Shown: positions 7,044 to 15,321 of the stretch, piece by piece
Numbering within the stretch: position 1 is the stretch's first letter
Layout: the number at the start of each line of letters is the position of its first letter
Source of the DNA: Chlamydiota bacterium
GTDB lineage: Bacteria > Chlamydiota > Chlamydiia > Chlamydiales > Simkaniaceae
Length of the DNA stretch: 36,006 bases
Assembly: GCA_021772245.1 (NCBI GenBank)
Contig: JAJFMH010000094.1
Location: 1 to 36,006, forward strand
Direction of reading: 5' to 3'
Notes under the pieces: model-generated
What the model saw: the letters and a program-made list of their open reading frames with translations, nothing else
The model's database searches: none
Told to the model about the DNA's origin: nothing
Position numbers and translations under genes: made by a program

Positions 7044-8432
7044 ATGAAAGAAAAAATTGTAGATGTAGAAATAGAGAGTTACTCTAAAAAAGGCCACGGC
7101 GTAGCCGCTTATAATACTTCCAAGGTGGAAGTCGTTGGAAGTGCTATTGGAGACTTATTAGAAGTTTCTTTAAGAGGTCGAAAAAAGCGAGTTCATAATG
7201 GGCATATATTATCTATAAAAAAACCTTCTTCTCTCAGAGTAATGCCTAGTTGTAGACACTCTGGCTCATGCGGTGGTTGCTGTTGGCAACAAATTGATTA
7301 TAATGAGCAGTTAAAGACAAAGGAAGGCCAAATTAGAGAGTTATATCGAGACTCTGAAGAAGCATTTAACTTTTTACCTATCCACCCTTCAAGTTCTAAG
7401 TTTGCATATCGAAACAAGATGGAGTTTTCTTTTTCACAAGATTTAAAGGGTAATAAGTATCTTGGACTTATTATTGCAAAGTCACGTGGAAAAGTTGAGA
7501 ATATTGAAAAATGCCATTTAGTAAATCCATGGATGAACGAAGTTCTTTGCTCCATTAGAGCTTGGTTTGAAAATGAAGATATCCAAGCCTTTCATGCACC
7601 TTCTGCAAAAGGGGCTCTTCGAACCCTTACTTTAAGAGAGGGTATGAGAACAGGAGAGAAGATGGTGATGCTCACCATTTCCTCAACTCCTGAATATGCA
7701 CTTTCCAAAGAGCAATTACACTCTTTCCAAAAACAGGTATTAAATATTTCTCCAGATGCTTCTATTTTTTTGCGTATTCACCAAGCGATTAAAGGAGAAG
7801 TTACCAAATTCTATGAGATGCTTCTTAATGGATCGGAAACTTTTCAAGAACACTTGGAAATTACTGCTTATGGACAAACAAGAAAATATATCTTTGACAT
7901 TAGTCCAACCTCCTTTTTTCAGCCAAATACATTAGTTGCTGAAAAGCTTTTTGAATCTGCTTTAGAAATATGTGAACTAAATAAGGATATGAGAGTCTTT
8001 GATTTATATTCAGGGACATCAACTCTTGGCATTGTATTTTCGCCTTTTGTAAAAAATGTAGTGTCTATTGAGCTAAATCCTTATGCAACTTTTGATGCAA
8101 AAGTTAATATAGAAAATAATCATATTGCTAATATGGAAGTTATTCAAGGAGATGTGGGCGAAATTTTGAAAGACCCAAGTTTCCAGAAGAAACATCCGAA
8201 GGTTGATTTAGTAATAGTCGACCCTCCTAGAACAGGACTCGATCCATCGGCAATACAAAACATATTAAATTTAGATGCAACGCAATTGTTATATATTTCT
8301 TGTAACCCTAAGACTCAAAAAGAGGATCTTGTAAAGCTTTGCCAAGTATATAAACTTGTTGTTATGAAACCTTTCGACCAGTTTCCACATACTCCTCATG
8401 TTGAAAATATTGCCTATTTAGTAAAGAAATAA
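7044..8432 (+). CDS. rlmD: 23S rRNA (uracil-5-)-methyltransferase, RumA/RlmCD type
   Basis: 462 residues. It methylates C5 of a uridine in 23S rRNA using SAM. An N-terminal TRAM-like domain (about 1-60) is followed by iron-sulfur ligands C70, C76, C79 and C157, the SAM motif FDLYSGTSTLG, DPPRTGLDP, and the catalytic SCNP with C420. PHTPHVEN near the end carries the general-base Glu. Length matches the family. It lies between hctA and yajC, the order I recall from Chlamydia. Which uridine is modified (RlmC, RlmD or dual RlmCD) cannot be told from sequence. Confidence 0.9.
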   Translation: MKEKIVDVEIESYSKKGHGVAAYNTSKVEVVGSAIGDLLEVSLRGRKKRVHNGHILSIKKPSSLRVMPSCRHSGSCGGCCWQQIDYNEQLKTKEGQIRELYRDSEEAFNFLPIHPSSSKFAYRNKMEFSFSQDLKGNKYLGLIIAKSRGKVENIEKCHLVNPWMNEVLCSIRAWFENEDIQAFHAPSAKGALRTLTLREGMRTGEKMVMLTISSTPEYALSKEQLHSFQKQVLNISPDASIFLRIHQAIKGEVTKFYEMLLNGSETFQEHLEITAYGQTRKYIFDISPTSFFQPNTLVAEKLFESALEICELNKDMRVFDLYSGTSTLGIVFSPFVKNVVSIELNPYATFDAKVNIENNHIANMEVIQGDVGEILKDPSFQKKHPKVDLVIVDPPRTGLDPSAIQNILNLDATQLLYISCNPKTQKEDLVKLCQVYKLVVMKPFDQFPHTPHVENIAYLVKK

Positions 8433-8513
8433 TTTTCATTGCATTTCTCCAGATTACTAGGCATGATTTGCTATAAATATCTGAATCACTAGAAACCATT
8501 TAAGGATGTTACT

Positions 8514-8876
8514 ATGAAGCGACTTACAAGTATTTTTGCGGCAATTTTATTTACATTTTCGGCAATGCCAATATTTGCTCAATCAGAGGGCGCTCCGGCT
8601 AAAGAGCAAAATCTTTCTCAAGTTATCGTAATGATTGCCTTAGCGCTTATTTTCTTTTACTTCATTCTGTGGAGACCTGAGCAGAAGAGAAGAAAAAAAA
8701 TGCAAGCTCAAAGGGAGTCTATGAAAGTTGGTGACAAAGTAACTGCGATGGGAATCGTTGGTACAGTTGCAAAAATTCAAGAAACGACACTTATTTTGAA
8801 AATGGTAGATGGATCTCAAATAGAAGTTTTGAAAAACGCAATTACTGATGTTCAAAATAATCAGACTCAAAAATAA
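8514..8876 (+). CDS. yajC: Sec translocon accessory protein YajC
   Basis: 120 residues. YajC is a small inner-membrane partner of SecDF/SecYEG. The N-terminal hydrophobic segment (5-22) looks like a signal peptide. The true membrane helix (VIVMIALALIFFYFILW) is followed by the family signature RPEQKRRKKMQ and the GDKVTAMGIVGTV domain. The long N-terminal extension before the helix is seen in other chlamydial forms as far as I recall. A strong terminator follows. Confidence 0.92.
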   Translation: MKRLTSIFAAILFTFSAMPIFAQSEGAPAKEQNLSQVIVMIALALIFFYFILWRPEQKRRKKMQAQRESMKVGDKVTAMGIVGTVAKIQETTLILKMVDGSQIEVLKNAITDVQNNQTQK

Positions 8877-8887
8877 TAGTTAGTATG

Positions 8888-8917
8888 GAGTCCTTCTCAA
8901 ACAGAGGGACTCTTTTT
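8888..8917 (+). terminator. Terminator after yajC
   Basis: A 10-bp stem pairs GAGTCCTTCT (8888-8897) with AGAGGGACTC (8903-8912), including one G-T pair, around CAAAC. Five T residues follow. Confidence 0.9.
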
Positions 8918-8977
8918 CTCACAAATATTGAAATTCTTAAGTATAGATTAAAAAAGCGCTTTTTTGGAAAATAGGTC

Positions 8978-9802
8978 ATGCAGGCATTTTTAGAGAAATT
9001 TTTAACTAAAAATTTAATTGCGACACTTATTCTTGCAGCAATTTTAATTACTATTCGGTATTGCGCTGCTTACTTTATACGTAAATCAGATAGAAACTGG
9101 AGTTCTCATCAAAGGCGGCGATGGATAGGATCCCTTCGAAGTTCGTTTTTTATTCTAATTCTTCTTGGTGTCATTTTTATTTGGGGCAAAACCATACAGG
9201 GATTTGCTGTCTCCGTATTTGCTATTGCATTTGCATTTGTATATTCAATTAAAGAGCTTTGCATGTCCCTAAATGGCTCTATTATACGTTTTAGAGGACA
9301 TGTATATGATATTGGCGATCGAATAGAGATAGCTGGTAAAAGAGGGGATGTCATAGACATTTCGATTTTAACAACGACATTACTGGAGCTTGGAACGGGT
9401 CCTTCCAAACACAAGTTTACAGGTAGAAAGATAGTGATACCCAATGGACTTGTGACAGAGAACTTTGTGGTGAATGAATCATTTCTAGAACATTATTATA
9501 TGAACAATATTCATGTTCCATTGAAAATTGATCAGGATTGGAAAAAGGCCAAAAAAATTCTTCTTGCGATTGCTGAGGAAGAAAGTGCTTCTTATATAGA
9601 AAAGGCCAGAAAGCGGATCCGTAAAATGGAGCGGGATAAGAGTTTGGAGCTGCCTCCTGTGGAGCCAAGTGTATCCATTCAAATGCCAAGTCCGAGTGAA
9701 GTACATCTTTTACTAAGATTGCCTGCCCCAACCCACCTGAAAGATAGGTTGGAGCAAGTAATTATTTCTAGATTTCTAGAAGCTTTCTATTCTACTAAAT
9801 AA
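8978..9802 (+). CDS. MscS-family mechanosensitive channel-like membrane protein
   Basis: 274 residues. About three hydrophobic segments (11-32, 53-68, 71-92) precede a soluble beta-rich domain. That domain has the MscS-like run RFRGHVYDIGDRIEIAGKRG and a later KIVIPNGLVTENFVVN, the typical 'pore-domain then beta-domain' signature (GD.I, iPN). The C-terminal domain is short and carries a charged linker (about 205-225). It may relieve osmotic stress or have another regulatory role. The stop lies 1 bp from the convergent htpG stop, so the two 3' ends abut without a separate terminator. Confidence 0.8.
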   Translation: MQAFLEKFLTKNLIATLILAAILITIRYCAAYFIRKSDRNWSSHQRRRWIGSLRSSFFILILLGVIFIWGKTIQGFAVSVFAIAFAFVYSIKELCMSLNGSIIRFRGHVYDIGDRIEIAGKRGDVIDISILTTTLLELGTGPSKHKFTGRKIVIPNGLVTENFVVNESFLEHYYMNNIHVPLKIDQDWKKAKKILLAIAEEESASYIEKARKRIRKMERDKSLELPPVEPSVSIQMPSPSEVHLLLRLPAPTHLKDRLEQVIISRFLEAFYSTK

Positions 9803-9803
9803 T

Positions 9804-11633
9804 CTACTCAATATGTGAAGAGAGCTTTTCTAAGACAAGGCTTGATCTCTCAATAAATTCATTTAATTTATCAGCATTAAGCTCTTTCTGAGAAAGAAGA
9901 GACAGATCATACAATTGCTCTGAAATTTCTTTTGTAAGGGTCGGATCCTTTTTTTCAATTTTTGGTAGAGCTTTAATAAGGTTACTATTGGTGTTAACTA
10001 CAAAAGTTTGCTTCATAGGCATATCTACTGGAAAAGACTGGCCGGTAAGTTGCATATACTCTCTCATGCGGCGCGCTTCTTCAGAAATTAGAACCATTCC
10101 CGGAAGAGATTTACTAGCTAGTGATTTTGCCTCTATCGATAAATCCTTATTATCGAATTTAGAGGCAACAAGTTCTTGCAGTAGTTGTGCACTTGTTTTT
10201 CCGTCTTTATCAACCACCGTGTCTTCCTTTTCTTTATCCTCTAAGTCCTCGTAGGATGCGTCGATCCTCTGGAACTTAGCTGGGGAAAATTTGGTTTCAA
10301 GAAGGTTGAATGTTGCAACATCTAAATGAGATGAAGAAAAAAGAACTTCAATACCTTTTTCCTTGTAGATATCTAAAAAAGGAGTATAGACATTTGATTT
10401 CCCATCAGATTGGGTATAGAAAATCTTATCTGAGTATTTTTCTTTACCTCTTTCTAGGTAATTAGAAACAGTTGTCCACTCACCACTAGCATTTTTCCAA
10501 AGAAGAATATCTTTTACGCGATCATAAAACTTCTCGTCCTGTAAAACCCCAAGTTTGATGATCATTTCCATGTTTGGCCACTTAGATAAAAACTCTTCTT
10601 CGTTTTGTGTATGTAAAGATGAAAGTTTATCAGAGACTTTTTTGGAGATATGATTGGAGAGTTGCCTTACTGTTTTATCTACTTGAAGGTAACTTCTAGA
10701 AACATTAAGGGGAATATCAGGACTATCTATAATTCCTTTGAGAACACTTAAGTAATCTGGAATAAAGTCTTTGCAGTGATCTGATACAAATACTCTGTTG
10801 CAATAAAGCTGCAAGTTGGTTTTGTTAAAGTCAAACTGCTTGGTGATCTTAGGGAAATATAGGATTCCTTGTAGATGAAAAGGATAGTCAACATTCAGGT
10901 GGATCCAAAAAACAGGATCTTCTTCAAAAGGATATAGCGCTTTATAGAAGTCTAGATATTCTTTTTCAGTGCATTCTGACGGAGCTTTTATCCAAAGAGG
11001 CTCTTTGTTATTAATTCTCTCATCTTGGAAAGAAATAGGACATGGCAAGTAGGAACAATGCTTTTTAAGAATTCCTTTAATGGTGTTTTCTTCTAAATAC
11101 TCTTCGCTGTCTTTTTCGATATGGAGGATGATCTTTGTTCCACGTGTTTCTTTAGATCCTTTTTCTAAAGTGTAGCTAGATGATCCATCGCAGGACCAAA
11201 ATGCTGCAGAAGTACCTTGCTTGTAGGATTTTGTTTGGATTTCCACTTTGGAGCTGACCATAAATGAAGAGTAGAAACCAAGCCCAAAGTGACCGATGAT
11301 TTGGTCTTCTGTAGATTTGTACTTTTCCATAAAATCTTCGGCGCCAGAAAAAGCCAGTTGAGCAATATATTTTTTTACTTCTTCTTTTGTCATCCCAATA
11401 CCAGTATCTTCGATGGTAATGGTCTTATTGTCTTTGTCTATGGAAACATTGATATGAAGATCCTCATCTTTACAATCTAAGTTTCCTTGATCCCTAAGAA
11501 TTTTCATTTTAGCGATTGCATCGCAAGCATTGGATACAAGCTCTCTTAAAAAAATTTCTTTATCGGAATATAGCCATTTTTTGATGATTGGCAGAATGTT
11601 TTCACTGTGGATTTTAAGCTTTTCTTCAGTCAT
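9804..11633 (-). CDS. htpG: Hsp90-family molecular chaperone HtpG
   Basis: 609 residues, full bacterial HtpG length. The GHKL ATPase motifs are present: FLRELVSNACDAIAK near residue 30, DTGIGMTKEE at about 78, and GHFGLGFYSSFMV at about 115. A middle domain and a C-terminal dimerisation domain follow, with no eukaryotic MEEVD tail. The first residues (TEEKLKIHSENILPII) are shorter than in many HtpGs but keep the strand-swap segment. It is a monocistronic minus-strand gene, convergent with the MscS-like gene. Confidence 0.97.
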   Translation of the reverse strand: MTEEKLKIHSENILPIIKKWLYSDKEIFLRELVSNACDAIAKMKILRDQGNLDCKDEDLHINVSIDKDNKTITIEDTGIGMTKEEVKKYIAQLAFSGAEDFMEKYKSTEDQIIGHFGLGFYSSFMVSSKVEIQTKSYKQGTSAAFWSCDGSSSYTLEKGSKETRGTKIILHIEKDSEEYLEENTIKGILKKHCSYLPCPISFQDERINNKEPLWIKAPSECTEKEYLDFYKALYPFEEDPVFWIHLNVDYPFHLQGILYFPKITKQFDFNKTNLQLYCNRVFVSDHCKDFIPDYLSVLKGIIDSPDIPLNVSRSYLQVDKTVRQLSNHISKKVSDKLSSLHTQNEEEFLSKWPNMEMIIKLGVLQDEKFYDRVKDILLWKNASGEWTTVSNYLERGKEKYSDKIFYTQSDGKSNVYTPFLDIYKEKGIEVLFSSSHLDVATFNLLETKFSPAKFQRIDASYEDLEDKEKEDTVVDKDGKTSAQLLQELVASKFDNKDLSIEAKSLASKSLPGMVLISEEARRMREYMQLTGQSFPVDMPMKQTFVVNTNSNLIKALPKIEKKDPTLTKEISEQLYDLSLLSQKELNADKLNEFIERSSLVLEKLSSHIE

Positions 11634-11692
11634 GGTTTACCCTTCTTGTAAAAAAATAGTTTTACTCTAAGAATAACATATTTTTAGTCATT

Positions 11693-13075
11693 TTAAAAGG
11701 AAGAAAATATGGCGTTGAAGTCTAAAATATTTGCTTCTTGCAGTATAATGAGAATAACGGCAATTGGCGCTACATACCTGATTAGATAAAGCCACGGCTT
11801 AAATAAAAATTTATATTTGCTGCCATTTCTAAATTCATGAGATGACATTTTTTTATCCATGATATATCCAACAAAGATAAGCGTAAGAAGTCCTGCAATT
11901 GGCATCATGTAACTGCCGGTGATATAATTTAGGGTGTCAAAAAAATCTCTGCCATAGATTTCCTTCCATTTTGGGAATAAGATGCCTGATCCCGATAACG
12001 CAGATGGAATTCCAAGTATAAATACGAGTGCAGATGTAATTAAGACGGTCTTTTTTCGAGTCCACCCGTAGAGCTCAATCATATTTGAGTTTAACACTTC
12101 AAAAAGTGCAATCGTTGATGTAAGCGCACTAAAAAGAAGCAGAATAAAAAAGACAGTTGAAATTACCAAGTTACCAGGAAGCTTTGCAAAAGCAACAGGT
12201 AACGTTTGGAATACCAGCCCAGGTCCGCCTGAAGCTGGGAAATTAAAGGTAAAGACTATTGGGAAAATGATTAGTGCTGCAAGCATAGAGACAGCAACCG
12301 TCATAATGGTTACAATAATTCCAGTTTTGGGAATATCTTCTTCTTTTTTCAGATAACTACCGTACGTAACACTGATCCCGAGTCCAACACTTAATGTAAA
12401 AAAAGCCATTCCTAGAGCGTCGAGAATACTTGAAGGTGATAGTTTCGAAAAACTGGGTTCAAAAATAAATCGCAGAGCTTTTGGAAAGCCTGGCATCGTT
12501 GAACCATAGATAAGCATTCCAATAAGGATAACAAAGAGCCATGGCATTAGAATGCGACTCCACTGCTCAATTCCTTGTCGAACGCCTCCAAGAAGGATTC
12601 CAATGTTTAGCAAGATAAAAATAAATAACCAAAATAGATTCAAGCCTACAGACGAATGAACTACGTTAAACACATTTCGAATTTGATCCGGTGATTTACC
12701 AAGAGTAAATTGGCTGATCGACATAAGTGCATAGTTTAGGCTCCACCCAGCAACTACGCAGTAATACGATAAAATAATAAAACATGTAAGAACGTTGATC
12801 CACCCAAGCATTTTCCAATTATGGGAGTCTTTTCCTAGGATGCTATATGCAAGTACAGACCCCTTTTGTGCTGATCTTCCAACAATAAGTTCTGAGAGAA
12901 AGGCAGGAAGTCCGATTAGAACTGTAAAAATAAGATACAATAGAACGAAAGCTCCACCACCATTTTCACCAGCAATATATGGAAAGCGCCAAAGGCTTCC
13001 GAGTCCAATTGCAGATCCTGCTGCAGCCAATATGAATCCTATTCTAGATCCAAAGTGTTCTCGAAGAGTTTTCAT
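11693..13075 (-). CDS. Sodium-dependent amino acid transporter, NSS/SNF family
   Basis: 460 residues and about 11 transmembrane segments. The N-terminal signature GFILAAAGSAIGLGSLWRFP, followed by NGGGAFVLLY, is diagnostic of the neurotransmitter:sodium symporter family (LeuT/MhsT type). The GSAIGLGSLWRFP region forms the substrate and sodium site in family members. It probably imports a hydrophobic or aromatic amino acid from the host; the substrate is not resolvable. It lies upstream of htpG on the same strand with about 59 bp between them. Confidence 0.93.
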   Translation of the reverse strand: MKTLREHFGSRIGFILAAAGSAIGLGSLWRFPYIAGENGGGAFVLLYLIFTVLIGLPAFLSELIVGRSAQKGSVLAYSILGKDSHNWKMLGWINVLTCFIILSYYCVVAGWSLNYALMSISQFTLGKSPDQIRNVFNVVHSSVGLNLFWLFIFILLNIGILLGGVRQGIEQWSRILMPWLFVILIGMLIYGSTMPGFPKALRFIFEPSFSKLSPSSILDALGMAFFTLSVGLGISVTYGSYLKKEEDIPKTGIIVTIMTVAVSMLAALIIFPIVFTFNFPASGGPGLVFQTLPVAFAKLPGNLVISTVFFILLLFSALTSTIALFEVLNSNMIELYGWTRKKTVLITSALVFILGIPSALSGSGILFPKWKEIYGRDFFDTLNYITGSYMMPIAGLLTLIFVGYIMDKKMSSHEFRNGSKYKFLFKPWLYLIRYVAPIAVILIILQEANILDFNAIFSSF

Positions 13076-13253
13076 GAGAGTTGCCTATTACTTATTTGAG
13101 CTGATTAAAAAGGCTTTAAGCAATAGATGTCAAGATGAGATCTACGTGATTTTTTCAAGAAAAAACATTTTCTGAGGCCAAAAAAAAATTTTATTTTTTA
13201 ATATTTATAATTTAATTATAGTCCTCTCAGTCACTCAAAAAAATCTGGAATTT

Positions 13254-14177
13254 ATGAATAATAAACTCAAAAAAATTTTTACAAGGACCGTATGCGTTTT
13301 TGTATTTAGTTCGCTTATGACATCCAAAATTTATGCTAAACAGGCTGAGGAGTATTTTTTTTGTCGCTCTGAAGGTAGATTAGGAAACCAACTTTTTTCG
13401 GTAGCCGCTGCAATGAGTCTTGCTATCGATCATAATGCTACTGTGATTTATCCAGATTTGCTTAACAAAAAAGGATGCGATACTCAGGTAAATAGAAGAA
13501 AAATATTTTGGAGATTGGAATTATTAGAAAAACCCTTGCAATACACTTGGTTACAAGGAAAAGACCATCTTCCATTCCCATTAAGGTATAAAAAAGGGAT
13601 GTTGTTAATGGCCAAGCCGTGGTCAGAGGATTTTTTTATAGCTCATAAAGAAAAAATTCTTCCCATGTTTGATCCAAGTAGTGAGATATTAGAAGATCTT
13701 CATTCAAAGTTTTCTGATGTGATAAATCATCCTGAAAGCGTAGCAATTCATATAAGAACACTTGATGGTGAACCAAGGCCTCAAAATGTACGACCATTAT
13801 ATGGACAAAAATTTGTGAAAAAAGCAATGGAGCATTTTTCTGAAAATGCATTTTTTATTGTTTGTTCAGATGACATTGAGTGGTGTAAAGAGAATCTATC
13901 AGGACTGAGACAAAACATGCTTTTTGTTGAAAATGAACCATACTATAACGATTTCTATCTGATGAGTTTATGTAAGCACCATATTGTCTCGAATTCTACT
14001 TTTTCCTGGTGGTCAGCTTACTTGAGTAAAAATCCAACTAAAGTAGTTGTTGCACCCAAATATTTTTATTATCCGGGTCATCCAAAGAATTCTAAATTGT
14101 CTAATCTTTGGCCAAAAGAGTGGATAACTATAGATAAAAATTGGGAGAAGAGATCAAATCCCTATGTGAGATCTTAA
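13254..14177 (+). CDS. GT11-family fucosyltransferase-like protein with signal peptide, paralogue 2
   Basis: 307 residues. The GT11 motifs are GRLGNQLF at 41-48, HIRTLDGE at about 167, SDDIEWCKENL, and VSNSTFSWWSAYL. A positively charged start (NNKLKKIFTRT) followed by a hydrophobic stretch to about residue 28 (IYAKQ) makes a good Sec signal. Relative to the copy at 988-1833 it has extra residues after the first conserved block (about 75-105). The HxRRxD motif is altered in the same way. AT-rich DNA upstream (13190-13250) probably holds the promoter, but I see no clear consensus. The next GT11 copy starts 80 bp downstream on the same strand. Confidence 0.85.
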   Translation: MNNKLKKIFTRTVCVFVFSSLMTSKIYAKQAEEYFFCRSEGRLGNQLFSVAAAMSLAIDHNATVIYPDLLNKKGCDTQVNRRKIFWRLELLEKPLQYTWLQGKDHLPFPLRYKKGMLLMAKPWSEDFFIAHKEKILPMFDPSSEILEDLHSKFSDVINHPESVAIHIRTLDGEPRPQNVRPLYGQKFVKKAMEHFSENAFFIVCSDDIEWCKENLSGLRQNMLFVENEPYYNDFYLMSLCKHHIVSNSTFSWWSAYLSKNPTKVVVAPKYFYYPGHPKNSKLSNLWPKEWITIDKNWEKRSNPYVRS

Positions 14178-14257
14178 AGAAATTTTATGAAATTCAATTT
14201 AGTTTTCCGAATTTTTTACACATTAAATGAATATTAGTAGAAGGACATTCAGAATAG

Positions 14258-15196
14258 ATGAAAGTACATTTGGAGTGTTTAGTTGTGAAAAAAACATTAT
14301 TATTTTGCATAGCGCTTTTCGGGGTTCAATTTGTTAAGTTATATCCATCTGATTCTTCTGGAGATAATTTTATTACAGCTAAGTTGTCAGGTCGGCTTGG
14401 AAATCAGTTGTTCGAGATTGCATCAGCTATGAGTGTTGGAATTGATAACAATGCTAAAGTATATTTTTTCGATGGCAAAAATTCAACTGTCCCAACTGAA
14501 ATAGATTCCAACATAAAATATGTATTTCCATTTATTAACTATGTGAATACTCCAAAAAAATGTGCACCAGAATATAAGGCTTTAGTAAAGACTTATGGCT
14601 ATAAGCCTATTAAATATAAAAGAGGAATGTGCCTTGCAAGTAATTTTTGGTCAGAGAAATACTTTAAACATAACTCTGATAAAATTATTCCATGCTTTCT
14701 TCCTAGTGAAGAAATTATTAATGATTTATTTTCACGCTACTCAGAAATTTTAGATCATCCCTGTAGTGTGGCTATTCATATTAGGACTCTCTTGGGAGAG
14801 AAAAAAATATGGAGTAGGTTAAGACCACTATATGGAGAAAAATATCTCAAAGAGGCTCTCAAATTTTTTCCATCTGATGCTCTTTTTGTCGTATTTTCTG
14901 ATAATATCGAATGGTGTAAAGACCATTTGTCCAACTTCGATACAAATATGATATTTGTAGAAGGCGATACGTACTACAATGATTTTTATCTTATGTCATT
15001 TTGTAAGCATAACATTGTTTCAAATTCAACATTTTCATGGTGGTCTGCATACCTAAATCAAAATCCTGATAAGGTTATAGTTGCACCTAAATATTTTCAT
15101 TATCCACATGTTAGGCATCAAAAGATGACCGAAGATGTCTGGCCTGAAGAGTGGATTACAATAGACAAACGTTGGGAAAATCGAATAAAAGACTAG
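14258..15196 (+). CDS. GT11-family fucosyltransferase-like protein with signal peptide, paralogue 3
   Basis: 312 residues from ATG 14258. GTG 14285 is an equally good start: GGAG sits 9 nt upstream, and it gives a compact signal peptide beginning VKKTLLFCIALFG. Motifs: SGRLGNQLFEIASA, HIRTLLGEKK, FSDNIEWCKDHL, and VSNSTFSWWSAYLN. It is closer to the copy at 988-1833 than to its direct neighbour in the middle region (VYFFDGKNSTVPTEID against VYFNGNKKTTVPQEIE). The alpha-1,2-fucosyltransferase role is inferred from family only. A perfect inverted repeat follows at 15242-15274. Confidence 0.85.
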   Translation: MKVHLECLVVKKTLLFCIALFGVQFVKLYPSDSSGDNFITAKLSGRLGNQLFEIASAMSVGIDNNAKVYFFDGKNSTVPTEIDSNIKYVFPFINYVNTPKKCAPEYKALVKTYGYKPIKYKRGMCLASNFWSEKYFKHNSDKIIPCFLPSEEIINDLFSRYSEILDHPCSVAIHIRTLLGEKKIWSRLRPLYGEKYLKEALKFFPSDALFVVFSDNIEWCKDHLSNFDTNMIFVEGDTYYNDFYLMSFCKHNIVSNSTFSWWSAYLNQNPDKVIVAPKYFHYPHVRHQKMTEDVWPEEWITIDKRWENRIKD

Positions 15197-15241
15197 TTTT
15201 TTTGTAATAATTTCAGTAACGAGTATATGAAGAAGTATCGA

Positions 15242-15274
15242 ATGTAAATTGCAAGCAAATGTTGCAATTTACAT
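15242..15274 (+). repeat. Perfect 13-bp inverted repeat before nqrF
   Basis: ATGTAAATTGCAA (15242-15254) and its exact complement (15262-15274) flank a 7-nt loop. It lies 46 bp after the GT11 stop and 48 bp before the nqrF start. With no T-run it could be a terminator variant, an mRNA structure or a protein-binding site. Confidence 0.6.
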
Positions 15275-15321
15275 GTTAAAGTAGGATGATTTGTCATCTT
15301 TTTTATAGGAGACTTCTAGCT

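Noticed and set aside
9109-9731. Minus-strand open frames across the MscS-like gene
   Set aside because: They lie antisense to a well-supported gene, have no plausible Shine-Dalgarno and no recognisable protein motif.
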